DNA of 64,000 bases from RPRB01 sp035543115 (GTDB lineage Bacteria; Myxococcota; Myxococcia; Myxococcales; Myxococcaceae). The stretch is from contig DATKKF010000137.1 in NCBI GenBank assembly GCA_035543115.1, positions 1 to 64,000 of the forward strand, in the 5' to 3' direction. Both the position numbers and the translations under genes were made by a program. Below, one piece after another: positions 8,099 to 15,193 of the stretch. A model generated the notes under the pieces. It did not search any database. It was not told the origin of the DNA and was given only the letters and a program-made list of their open reading frames with translations. Each line of letters starts with the position of its first letter. The first letter of the stretch is position 1.

Positions 8099-8239
8099 GG
8101 TTTGTTCTTCCTTGGATCGGTGGCTCTCTTGCAACGCGGCGAGGGCCACCTGAACGCCGCGGCACGGGCGCTGAAGACGTTCCTCGGCGAGTCGCTCCCC
8201 CCGAGCTTCTTCGTTCCGGGTCCGAAGAAGGTCTCCTAG
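8099..8239 (+). pseudogene. C-terminal fragment of an unrecognised helical protein
   Basis: In the frame of 8099 the sequence reads FFLGSVALLQRGEGHLNAAA, then RALKTFLGESLPPSFFVPGPKKVS and a TAG stop. The helical, TPR-like character and the clean ending look like the tail of a real protein whose front has been lost at the 22-bp repeat. No start codon or ribosome-binding site is available. I do not recognise the family. Confidence 0.45.
8100..8121 (+). repeat. 22-bp direct repeat, copy 2
   Basis: Identical to 7713-7734. It begins one base after the end of the TonB fragment and forms the first readable codons of the C-terminal fragment that follows. Confidence 0.85.
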
Positions 8240-8289
8240 ACTCCCCGCCCGAGCGGCGCGACGACCTCGACCGCGCCGGAGGGGGATCG

Positions 8290-11007
8290 ATGAGAAGGGC
8301 ATGGTTGCTGGCAGTCCTCGCCCTGGCCGGACCGGCGCGGGCATTCGACGTTTCCACCCGGATGGAGCTGCGGGAGGTCCGCTACGACGTCCGGACAGTG
8401 GACCTTCCCTCGGGGATGCGGGTGGTGGTGGAGAAGGACGCGACCAGGCCCCTGGTCGCGGTGGTCAGCGTGGTCGACGTCGGGGGTTCGGACGATCCCC
8501 CGGGGAAGGAGGGGCTGGCCCACCTGGTGGAGCACCTCGCCTTCCGGTCCGTCCAGGACCAGAAGCACTCGTACAGTGACCTGCTCGAGCTCGCCGGCGC
8601 CGCGCGGTGGAACGCCTCCACCAGCTGGGACCTCACCACCTACCACGAGGTCGCCTCCAAGGATGCGCTGGACTCGCTCCTCGCGCTGGAGCTCGCACGG
8701 ATGTCCAGACCCCTCGAGGGCGTGACCCCGGAGGCCTTCGAGACCGAGCGCCAGATCGTGAAGAACGAGCTGCTTCAGCGAGACGAGCAGGGCTTTGAGA
8801 CCGCCATCTTCAATCGCATGACCGGGGCAATCTTCCCGCCTGGTCATCCGAACGCACGCCCGGTGGGCGGAACCGAGGAGTCCATCGCCGCGCTCACCCT
8901 CGACGACGCCAGGGCATTCGTGAAGCAGTACTACCGGCCGGAGCGCATGACGCTGCTGGTCGCCGGGGACCTCGACCCGGCGACCCTGGCCAAGTCACTG
9001 AGCGCGCGAATGCCCGGGGGCTTCGTGGACGTTCCGCCGACGGGTCCGGTCCCGGTCAAGCCCCGCTTGCCCCAGAAGCCGCGGGAGGTGGCGGATCCGA
9101 CGAGCAAGCGGGACCTCATCCGGGTGAAGGCTCCGGCCGAGGTGCCAGCCGTGATCGTTGGGTGGCCGCTTCCGGGTGGCTATGACGAGGAGGGCTACTT
9201 CGGCCAGTTTGTGGCCCGGATGGTGGCACGAGAGAGTAGCTGGGCAATGGCACACGACCCGGACCTGGTCGGCGTCGGCACGGTCCTGGTGCGTGGCAAG
9301 TCCGGGTCGGTGCTCCTCGCCTTCGGGAGGCTCCGGGATGGGTCGAATCCGGCGCGCTCCGCGGAGCGCATGCTCGACCAGCTGAGCCGGATGTGGAGCA
9401 CCGCCGTCACCACCAGCTCCTCGGATCAGGTGCGGAAGCAAGAGGCGGAGTTCCTCATCCGACGCAACCAGACGCTGGTGGACCTGGCAAGCGACCTGGA
9501 GGACCTGGGAGAGCGGGCGGTGATGCGCGCCCAGCTGATCCACGTCACCGGCGAGCCACACGCGATTTCCCGCGAGCTGGTGAGCATCGGCCAGCTCAGC
9601 GCCGGATCGGTCGCCGGGTTCGCCTTCAAGTATCTCGATCGGGGCCGGTCTCGGGTGGTGTTCGTGGAGCCCGATGGGACGCCCGCGCCCCCCGAAGGGG
9701 TCGGGGGGGCCTTCTCCGCTGCTCCGGGGTTCCAGCTCAAGGTCACTCCGGAGGTGCTCCGGGCCCGGGTCGCTCCACCCGGAGCGGAGCTGCGCGCGTT
9801 CAAGCTGGACAGCGGGCTGGAGGTCGTCCTCGCCCGCCGGCCGACGGCGCCTGTGGTGACTCTGGCCTTCGTCGTCCGCGGTGGGACCACGGATGGCGAG
9901 CCGCTCGGGGCTCCCAGTTTCGCCAGATACGCGTGGCCGGTCGACAAGACCCACGGGCGTCCCGAGCTGTTCGGCATGTTCGATCGCAGGCGGGTGAGCA
10001 AAGACACGATGACGGTCGAGCTCTTCTCGGGGAACGGAAACCTGCCCAACGCGGTCGGGATGCTGCTCGACCAGGTGCGGTCGCTCCACGTGGACACCGG
10101 GGTGGAGTGGTGGGTGGATCGGGAGCTCCGGAGCGTCTACCGGAAGGACTGGGCCATGCCCCATGAGGTGTTCCAGCGGGCCCTCTGGTCGTCGGTGTAC
10201 ACCACGCACCCCTACGGGCGGACCGTACCCCCGGACCGGTTCGACAAGGTTGGGAGCGGAGACACGCAGAGGTACCTCGACCAGTCCTTCGTGCCCTCGA
10301 ACGGGGTGCTCACGATCGCCGGGGACCTCGAGCTGAAACAGGCGGAAGAGATCGTCCGGGACTACTTCGGGGGATGGAGGCGCAAGCCCGACGGCCCCGC
10401 GTTTCTCACCGCTCCTCTCCCTCAGCGCGCCACGGGTCCAGTCCCCACGATCAAGGAGATTCGGCCAGGCGCACGCCAGACGGAGGTCCGGTTCGCCTGT
10501 GCCGTCCCTGGAAGCACCCCTGGCGACCGAGCCGCAGCCGAGGTGCTCGCCCAGCGGCTGGGAGGACGTCTGCATCGCTTTGCGCGGCAGATGCTCGGTA
10601 CCAGCTACGGCTTCTACGGTCGGGCGACGCCCCGCCCGGGGCTGATCGAGATCGAGGTCGGCGGGACGGTGGACGGGCGGGGGGTGGCGAGAGTCCTGGC
10701 GTTGCTCCGGAGCGAGGCAGACAACCTCGGAGCTCGCCCCCTCGACGCCTCCGACTTCGCCAGGGCCCAGTGGGATGCCGGTCTGAGGGCCAGCACCCGG
10801 TACGAGGACTCGGCCCAGCTCGCGGCAACACTGGGCCGGCTGCGGTTGGCCGGATACCCCGCCGACACGCTGGAGCGCTTTCCCCAGGATCTGGCCGCGC
10901 TCACGCCCGAGGCCGTGCAGACCTTCGCTGCACAGTGTCGTCGGACCGGGGTCGTGGGCCTGCTCGGCGAGCAGGCCACGCTCGACCGCCTCGTCCCCTC
11001 CGGCTGA
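8290..11007 (+). CDS. M16-family zinc metallopeptidase, exported
   Basis: A 905-aa insulinase/pitrilysin-type peptidase. A signal peptide (residues 1-18, ending PARA) predicts export to the periplasm or beyond. The inverted zinc motif HLVEH (78-82) is intact, and the third ligand Glu falls in the ETERQIVKNELLQRDE helix near 150. The protein has the usual two-fold layout: an active N-terminal half (M16 plus M16_C, about 30-440) and a second pair of M16-like domains (about 500-900) that lacks HxxEH. Single-chain enzymes of about 900 residues are normal for bacterial zinc proteases of this family, which degrade peptides or process exported proteins. It begins right after the decayed patch at 5-8 kb and looks intact. 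The start ATG follows GGAGGGGGATCG. Confidence 0.93.
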   Translation: MRRAWLLAVLALAGPARAFDVSTRMELREVRYDVRTVDLPSGMRVVVEKDATRPLVAVVSVVDVGGSDDPPGKEGLAHLVEHLAFRSVQDQKHSYSDLLELAGAARWNASTSWDLTTYHEVASKDALDSLLALELARMSRPLEGVTPEAFETERQIVKNELLQRDEQGFETAIFNRMTGAIFPPGHPNARPVGGTEESIAALTLDDARAFVKQYYRPERMTLLVAGDLDPATLAKSLSARMPGGFVDVPPTGPVPVKPRLPQKPREVADPTSKRDLIRVKAPAEVPAVIVGWPLPGGYDEEGYFGQFVARMVARESSWAMAHDPDLVGVGTVLVRGKSGSVLLAFGRLRDGSNPARSAERMLDQLSRMWSTAVTTSSSDQVRKQEAEFLIRRNQTLVDLASDLEDLGERAVMRAQLIHVTGEPHAISRELVSIGQLSAGSVAGFAFKYLDRGRSRVVFVEPDGTPAPPEGVGGAFSAAPGFQLKVTPEVLRARVAPPGAELRAFKLDSGLEVVLARRPTAPVVTLAFVVRGGTTDGEPLGAPSFARYAWPVDKTHGRPELFGMFDRRRVSKDTMTVELFSGNGNLPNAVGMLLDQVRSLHVDTGVEWWVDRELRSVYRKDWAMPHEVFQRALWSSVYTTHPYGRTVPPDRFDKVGSGDTQRYLDQSFVPSNGVLTIAGDLELKQAEEIVRDYFGGWRRKPDGPAFLTAPLPQRATGPVPTIKEIRPGARQTEVRFACAVPGSTPGDRAAAEVLAQRLGGRLHRFARQMLGTSYGFYGRATPRPGLIEIEVGGTVDGRGVARVLALLRSEADNLGARPLDASDFARAQWDAGLRASTRYEDSAQLAATLGRLRLAGYPADTLERFPQDLAALTPEAVQTFAAQCRRTGVVGLLGEQATLDRLVPSG

Positions 11008-11188
11008 AGATGGAGCCGTGCCAGTGACGCCCTGGGCCGAGCGACTCCACGCTGCTCTGAATGCCGTGGTCAGCCACCACCTGGTGAGCTCCGGAAATCC
11101 GCTCCGGATCGCGATGGGTCGCCGGCGCGGCCGCCGGCCGGTGCCGCGGGAGGGGAAGGGCCTGCTGCCCATGGACTCGGACCTGGTG

Positions 11189-11893
11189 CTAGCGCCCCGA
11201 CAGAGAAAGAACGAGCCCGCCGCCGAGCGTTCTCAGGGTGTTGCCGCCGTTCCGGTTGGCCGAGAAGAACAGCTCCGCCCCCAGGCCGATGCCGAAGGAG
11301 GAGTTCAACAACCACTCCTTTCCCAGGAGGACCTTGAACCCGAAGCCAATGTCGGAGCTGTCGTACTCCACGTAGTCCTGCGAATCGGTGATCGCCAGCC
11401 GCGTCCCCGAGATGACGACCGAGGCGAAGACGTTTGCCGGCACGATGTAGCGCGTGATGTTCAGGCCCAGTGCCTGCAGCTCGACGGAGGTGTTCGACCC
11501 GAGCCCGCTCGGCGAGAGCGCCTTCCAGCCCCAGACCTCGAGCGCGAGCGCCCACTCATCGTTCGGAGCCCACCCGAAGGCGGCGGAGAGCCCCAGCGCG
11601 ACGCCCTCGCCCGCGAAGGTGGACCCGCTCTTCGACCCTGACGTGTGGAGGTAGGCGATGCCTATGTCCAGGTGGGCAAAGAGCCCGAGGTGCTGGTGTA
11701 CGGGTTCTGGAGCGGTAACGACGGGTTGCGGTGTGGCGGGCTGCACCGTCTCCGGCGGCGCGGCCGGCGGCATCGTCCGCGGCGGCTCCACGACCGGGCG
11801 CGTGGGCTGCACTCCGGCCGGTGCCATGGTGTCCTGGGCACCGGCGACCGCGGGCAGGACGACGAGCCACAGCGCGACGAGTCGCGAACGCAC
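11189..11893 (-). CDS. Outer-membrane beta-barrel-like protein with proline-rich N-terminal linker
   Basis: A 234-aa exported protein. The chosen GTG at 11893 follows GGGAGGCG and gives a clean signal peptide, VRSRLVALWLVVLPAVAGAQ. Longer versions of this frame would add an arginine-rich stretch that is not coding-like. A Pro/Thr/Val-rich linker (about 21-70) is followed by alternating hydrophobic strands with many Gly and aromatic residues (LGLFAHLDIGIAYLHTSG, FGFKVLLGKEWLL), typical of an 8- to 10-strand barrel, ending LGGGLVLSLSGR. No catalytic motif. It faces the M16 gene tail to tail and is divergent from the SDR gene. Confidence 0.82.
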   Translation of the reverse strand: MRSRLVALWLVVLPAVAGAQDTMAPAGVQPTRPVVEPPRTMPPAAPPETVQPATPQPVVTAPEPVHQHLGLFAHLDIGIAYLHTSGSKSGSTFAGEGVALGLSAAFGWAPNDEWALALEVWGWKALSPSGLGSNTSVELQALGLNITRYIVPANVFASVVISGTRLAITDSQDYVEYDSSDIGFGFKVLLGKEWLLNSSFGIGLGAELFFSANRNGGNTLRTLGGGLVLSLSGR

Positions 11894-11976
11894 GGGACGC
11901 CTCCCTTGACGCCGGTCCAGCGGTGGACTGGTCGATCCTAGGCCTGGTCGCCGGCGCCACGTAAGCTCGGGGCTCC

Positions 11977-12768
11977 ATGGCCCTCCGCGGCTCGTTCGTC
12001 GAACGCTATGGCCGCTGGGCCGTCGTCGCCGGCGCCTCGGAGGGGCTCGGTGCGGCGTTTGCCGAGGCGCTCGCCGTGCGCGGCATGAGCCTGGTGCTCG
12101 TGGCGCGGCGTGCGGAAGTGCTGGCGGCACTCGCGGCGGATCTCCACGCGCGGCATGGCGTCGAGGTCCGGACCCTCGCCTGCGATCTGGCCGATGCAGC
12201 GTCGTTCACTCAGCTCGGCGAGACGTGCACCGACCTGGAGGTGGGCGTGGCGGTCTACAACGCCGCCTCTTCCTTCGTCGGGCCGCTCCTCGAACGCCCG
12301 CTCGAGGACGCCTTGCGCGTCGTCGACGTGAACATCCGCGGGCCCCTTCGCCTCGTGCACACGCTGGGGCCAGCGATGGTCGCGCGAGGGCGTGGGGCGC
12401 TGGTCCTCATGTCCTCCCTCGCCGGCTTTCAGGGCTCGCCGCGGCTCGCCGCCTACGCCGCCAGCAAGGCCTTTCTCACCGTCCTCGGCGAGAGCCTCTG
12501 GGCAGAGCTCGCGCCGAAGGGAGTCGACGTCCTCGCCAGCTGCGCCGGGGCGATCCGCACGCCGGGGTACGCCAAGGCGCTGAAGAAGGAGGCGCCGGGG
12601 ACGCTCGACGCCGCGGATGTCGTGGAGCAGACCCTCGCCGCGCTCGGCCGGATGCCGCTGGTCATCCCCGGTGGGGTGAACAAGGTCGCCAGCTTCGTGC
12701 TGCGCCGCCTCGCCCCGCGGGCCACCGCCATCGGCATCATGGGAAGATCGGTGTCGGACCTCGAGTGA
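11977..12768 (+). CDS. Short-chain dehydrogenase/reductase (SDR)
   Basis: A 263-aa classical SDR. The NAD(P)-binding motif is GASEGLG (19-25), the Asn of the NAA motif is at 95, the catalytic Ser is at 146-147 and the YxxxK pair is Tyr160/Lys164. The Arg-rich stretch after strand 2 (LVARRAEVL) suggests NADPH. The C-terminal tail is longer than usual and hydrophobic/basic (VNKVASFVLRRLAPRATAIG), which may bind membrane, as in sterol or lipid ketoreductases. Its stop codon overlaps the ATG of the next gene, an ERG4/ERG24-like reductase. The pair is therefore probably an operon, and a lipid or steroid substrate is a reasonable inference; the exact reaction is unknown. Confidence 0.9.
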   Translation: MALRGSFVERYGRWAVVAGASEGLGAAFAEALAVRGMSLVLVARRAEVLAALAADLHARHGVEVRTLACDLADAASFTQLGETCTDLEVGVAVYNAASSFVGPLLERPLEDALRVVDVNIRGPLRLVHTLGPAMVARGRGALVLMSSLAGFQGSPRLAAYAASKAFLTVLGESLWAELAPKGVDVLASCAGAIRTPGYAKALKKEAPGTLDAADVVEQTLAALGRMPLVIPGGVNKVASFVLRRLAPRATAIGIMGRSVSDLE

Positions 12769-13844
12769 TGCTCGGCTTCTTCGCCCCCTGGCTGGTGTAC
12801 TCGACGGTCCTCGTGCTCCACGTCCTTCTGCCTGCGCGCGATGTCTCGGGATACGTTCGGAACGCGGACGGACAGCCCCTGCGCTACCGTCTCAACGGCC
12901 CCCTGGTCCTGCTGGCGGTGCTCGCCCTCTACGCCGCCGCCGTGCACCGGGGCGTCATCGGCTGGGACTTCTTCTGGGACCACCGCTGGAAGGGGCTCGC
13001 CGGGGCATGCACACTCGGCCTGCTGTTCACCTTCGCCATCGTCCTCGGCGCGCCGGCGGCAGGGAAGTCGCTCGCCGCGGAGCTGTACCTCGGCCGCCGC
13101 GAGAACCCGCAGTGGGGGACGCTCCGCCACCGGGTCGACGCCAAGATGGTTCTCTATCTGTTCGGCGCGGTTCAGCTCGAGCTGAACGTCCTGTCGTTCG
13201 CGGCGCACCAGGCGCTGGCATACCCCGGGGAAGCCTCACCGGGAGTGATTCTCTACGCCGCGCTCTTCAGCTTCTTCGTCGTCGAGTACCTCCTCTTCGA
13301 GGAGGTGCACCTCTACACCTACGACTTCTTCGCCGAGCGGGTGGGCTTCAAGCTCGGCTGGGGCTGCCTCGCCTTCTATCCCTACTTCTACTGCGTCGGC
13401 CTCTGGTCGGTGGCGGACAGGCCCGATCCTCACGCGCCCGCGGCACTGCTCGTCCTTGCGGCGCTGGTGTTCCTGGCCGGCTGGTTGCTCTCGCGCGGTG
13501 CGAATCTGCAGAAGTTCCTCTTCAAGACGCGGCCGGAGGCAAAGCTCCTCGGCGTGCTCGCCCCACGGGCCATCTGCGACGGAGAGCATCGCCTGCTGTG
13601 CAACGGCTTCTGGGGGCTCTCGCGGCACATCAACTACCTCGGCGAGATCTCGATGGCCGTCGGGCTCACCTTGGCCCTGGGATGGCCGCTCGACCCCTGG
13701 CCGTGGCTCTACCCGCTCTACTACCTGGCGCTCCTCCTCCCACGTCAGGCCGACGACGACCGCCGCTGCGCGCGGAAGTACGGCGCACTCTGGCAGGAAT
13801 ACTGCCGGCGCGTCCCGTCTCGCATCGTCCCCGGCGTCTACTGA
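12768..13844 (+). CDS. ERG4/ERG24-family membrane reductase (sterol delta-14/C7 reductase-like)
   Basis: A 358-aa polytopic membrane protein with about eight to nine hydrophobic segments. The C-terminal signature LLCNGFWGLSRHINYLGE (near 276-293) is the second hallmark motif of the sterol reductase family, and it is followed by RRCARKYGALWQEYCRRVP, the usual NADPH-binding tail, and the end IVPGVY. Eukaryotic homologues reduce C14 or C7 double bonds of sterols. The ATG overlaps the SDR stop (TGATG), and a GTG one codon earlier is an alternative start. Bacterial members occur in a few sterol-producing lineages, myxobacteria among them. The substrate here could be a sterol or another polycyclic or isoprenoid lipid; no cyclase gene is in the window. 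Confidence 0.88.
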   Translation: MLGFFAPWLVYSTVLVLHVLLPARDVSGYVRNADGQPLRYRLNGPLVLLAVLALYAAAVHRGVIGWDFFWDHRWKGLAGACTLGLLFTFAIVLGAPAAGKSLAAELYLGRRENPQWGTLRHRVDAKMVLYLFGAVQLELNVLSFAAHQALAYPGEASPGVILYAALFSFFVVEYLLFEEVHLYTYDFFAERVGFKLGWGCLAFYPYFYCVGLWSVADRPDPHAPAALLVLAALVFLAGWLLSRGANLQKFLFKTRPEAKLLGVLAPRAICDGEHRLLCNGFWGLSRHINYLGEISMAVGLTLALGWPLDPWPWLYPLYYLALLLPRQADDDRRCARKYGALWQEYCRRVPSRIVPGVY

Positions 13845-13851
13845 CCGCCGA

Positions 13852-13866
13852 GAGCCCGACGGGCTC
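13852..13866. terminator. Hairpin between convergent genes
   Basis: GAGCCC and GGGCTC are separated by GAC in the 25-bp gap between the reductase stop (13844) and the thioredoxin-like stop (13870). No T-tract follows on either strand. It could act as a bidirectional terminator for both genes. Confidence 0.5.
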
Positions 13867-13869
13867 GGG

Positions 13870-14289
13870 TCACGCCGCCGGCTTCGCGACGGGCAATCCC
13901 AGCATCGCTTCCACGCGAGCCTTGAGCGCGGTGCGCTGGATGTCGTCGCCGCTCAGCCGCTCCGCCTTCTCCGTCCCGCCGTGGAGGAAGACCACGGTGG
14001 GAGTGGCGGTGACGCCGAGCCGCGCGGCAAGGCCGGCGTTGGCCTGGCGCGAGACCTTGAGGAAGCGGACCTTTCCGGCGAACTTTCCGGCGACCGCCGC
14101 GAACCGGGGGGCAAGGGTCTGGCAGGCCTTCGACTCCAGGGCATAGAAGTCGAGGACCACCGGCAGCTCCGCGCCCACCACCTCCGCCTCGTAGTCCTTC
14201 TCGGCGAGCTCCTTGACCTGGGGCGTCGCCATTTCCTTGCGCTCCGGATCCTCGCTCCAGGCGAGCTTCACGTTGAATCGGTTACCCAT
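13870..14289 (-). CDS. Thioredoxin-like protein with an SxxC in place of CxxC
   Basis: A 139-aa thioredoxin-fold protein without a signal peptide. The segment PVVLDFYALESKACQTLAP (43-61) aligns with the thioredoxin active-site region DFWAEWCGPCKMIAP, but WCGPC has become ESKAC, so only the second Cys (56) remains. The cis-Pro motif is kept in TATPTVVF, and the last helix region (ERLSGDDIQRTALKARVEAM) is also normal. A monothiol protein cannot run the classical dithiol cycle; roles in binding, glutathionylation or chaperoning are possible. The first 25 residues are an extension not found in minimal thioredoxins. The ATG is preceded by GAAAGGA. Confidence 0.88.
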   Translation of the reverse strand: MGNRFNVKLAWSEDPERKEMATPQVKELAEKDYEAEVVGAELPVVLDFYALESKACQTLAPRFAAVAGKFAGKVRFLKVSRQANAGLAARLGVTATPTVVFLHGGTEKAERLSGDDIQRTALKARVEAMLGLPVAKPAA

Positions 14290-14385
14290 TCGGATGATCC
14301 TTTCGGTGTGGGCGGGCGATCCGGGCTCGATGGCACCCGCCCTCGCCGCCTGTGATCGACTGCTGTTCGGAGACGAAGGCGGGCC

Positions 14386-14619
14386 TCAACCCACCGCGCG
14401 CAGGTAGGGAAGCCGGCCCGCCCAGTCGAGCTCGAAGAAGCCGTGGGCGGCGCCCCAGAGCGCCCACTGCATGTTCCTGCCTTCGTGCACCCAGACGATG
14501 TTGCGAGCGTGCCCGCGCAGGCGCCTCCGCTGCTTCCCGCACCACGAGCGACGGGCCAGCGAGCGCCACCCCGGGAACGCGGTCGCCAGCAGCTCTGCCA
14601 GGAACGCGGTCGCGGCCAT
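14386..14619 (-). CDS. Small hypothetical protein
   Basis: A 77-aa frame whose sequence looks coding: ATAFPGWRSLARRSWC, then NIVWVHEGRNMQWALWGAAH and GFFELDWAGRLPYLRAVG. The rich mix of Trp, Phe and Tyr and the absence of low-complexity runs distinguish it from the shadow frames here. No domain is recognised and no good ribosome-binding site precedes the ATG. It lies upstream of the thioredoxin-like gene on the same strand with a gap of about 100 bp. Confidence 0.5.
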   Translation of the reverse strand: MAATAFLAELLATAFPGWRSLARRSWCGKQRRRLRGHARNIVWVHEGRNMQWALWGAAHGFFELDWAGRLPYLRAVG

Positions 14620-14778
14620 CGCCGACTCTTACCACCAATTGCCCGCGCGGCCACTCACCGGACCAGCAAGGTCAGCCGGTCGGCGACTCCCTGCCAGGCT
14701 CCGGGGGCCGGCTGGTCTTGTCGAGCTGGCAGGCGTATGCCAGGCCGCTGCGGGTTCCACCGCAGAGGAGCAACCGTC

Positions 14779-14955
14779 ATGGCCTACTCGCTTGCCTGCG
14801 CCGACAGCGGGGCGAAGTGCCCCGGAAAGTTCGTGACCGAGACCGAGAAGGAGCTGATGGAGCACGTGAAGCTCCACATGGCGACGTCTCACCCGGAGAT
14901 GCTGAAGGCGCCTCCGCCTCCGGAGACGCTGCAGAAGCTGATCAAGCGGGTGTAG
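14779..14955 (+). CDS. DUF1059-type small protein
   Basis: A 58-aa protein: MAYSLACADSGAKCPGKFVT, then TETEKELMEHVKLHMATSH. Length, the two early Cys residues and the ELxxHVxxHxxxxH pattern fit the DUF1059 family, whose members have an N-terminal Cys pair and downstream histidines that may bind metal. Function unknown. The ATG follows GAGGAG at a good distance, which favours this short start over a longer upstream frame. It stands alone, about 240 bp before the kinase gene. Confidence 0.82.
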   Translation: MAYSLACADSGAKCPGKFVTETEKELMEHVKLHMATSHPEMLKAPPPPETLQKLIKRV

Positions 14956-15193
14956 CGCCTCCTCCGCCGCCGCTCGCGGTGACGACCGCGGCGATCGCCG
15001 GGACGGCTGGCCTCGGCGGTGCCCCGACCAAGAGCCGGGAGCGCTCCTGCCGCGTGCGCGCAACGTACTCTCACACTGACACCTCGCTACAGACGCGCGC
15101 ATGGTCGCCGGGGGTGTGCACTGGACCCGCGTCGAGCGAGGCGCTGCCTCGGACATACGATGGGGGGCGCACGTCCTGGAGACAGCTCGCCTC

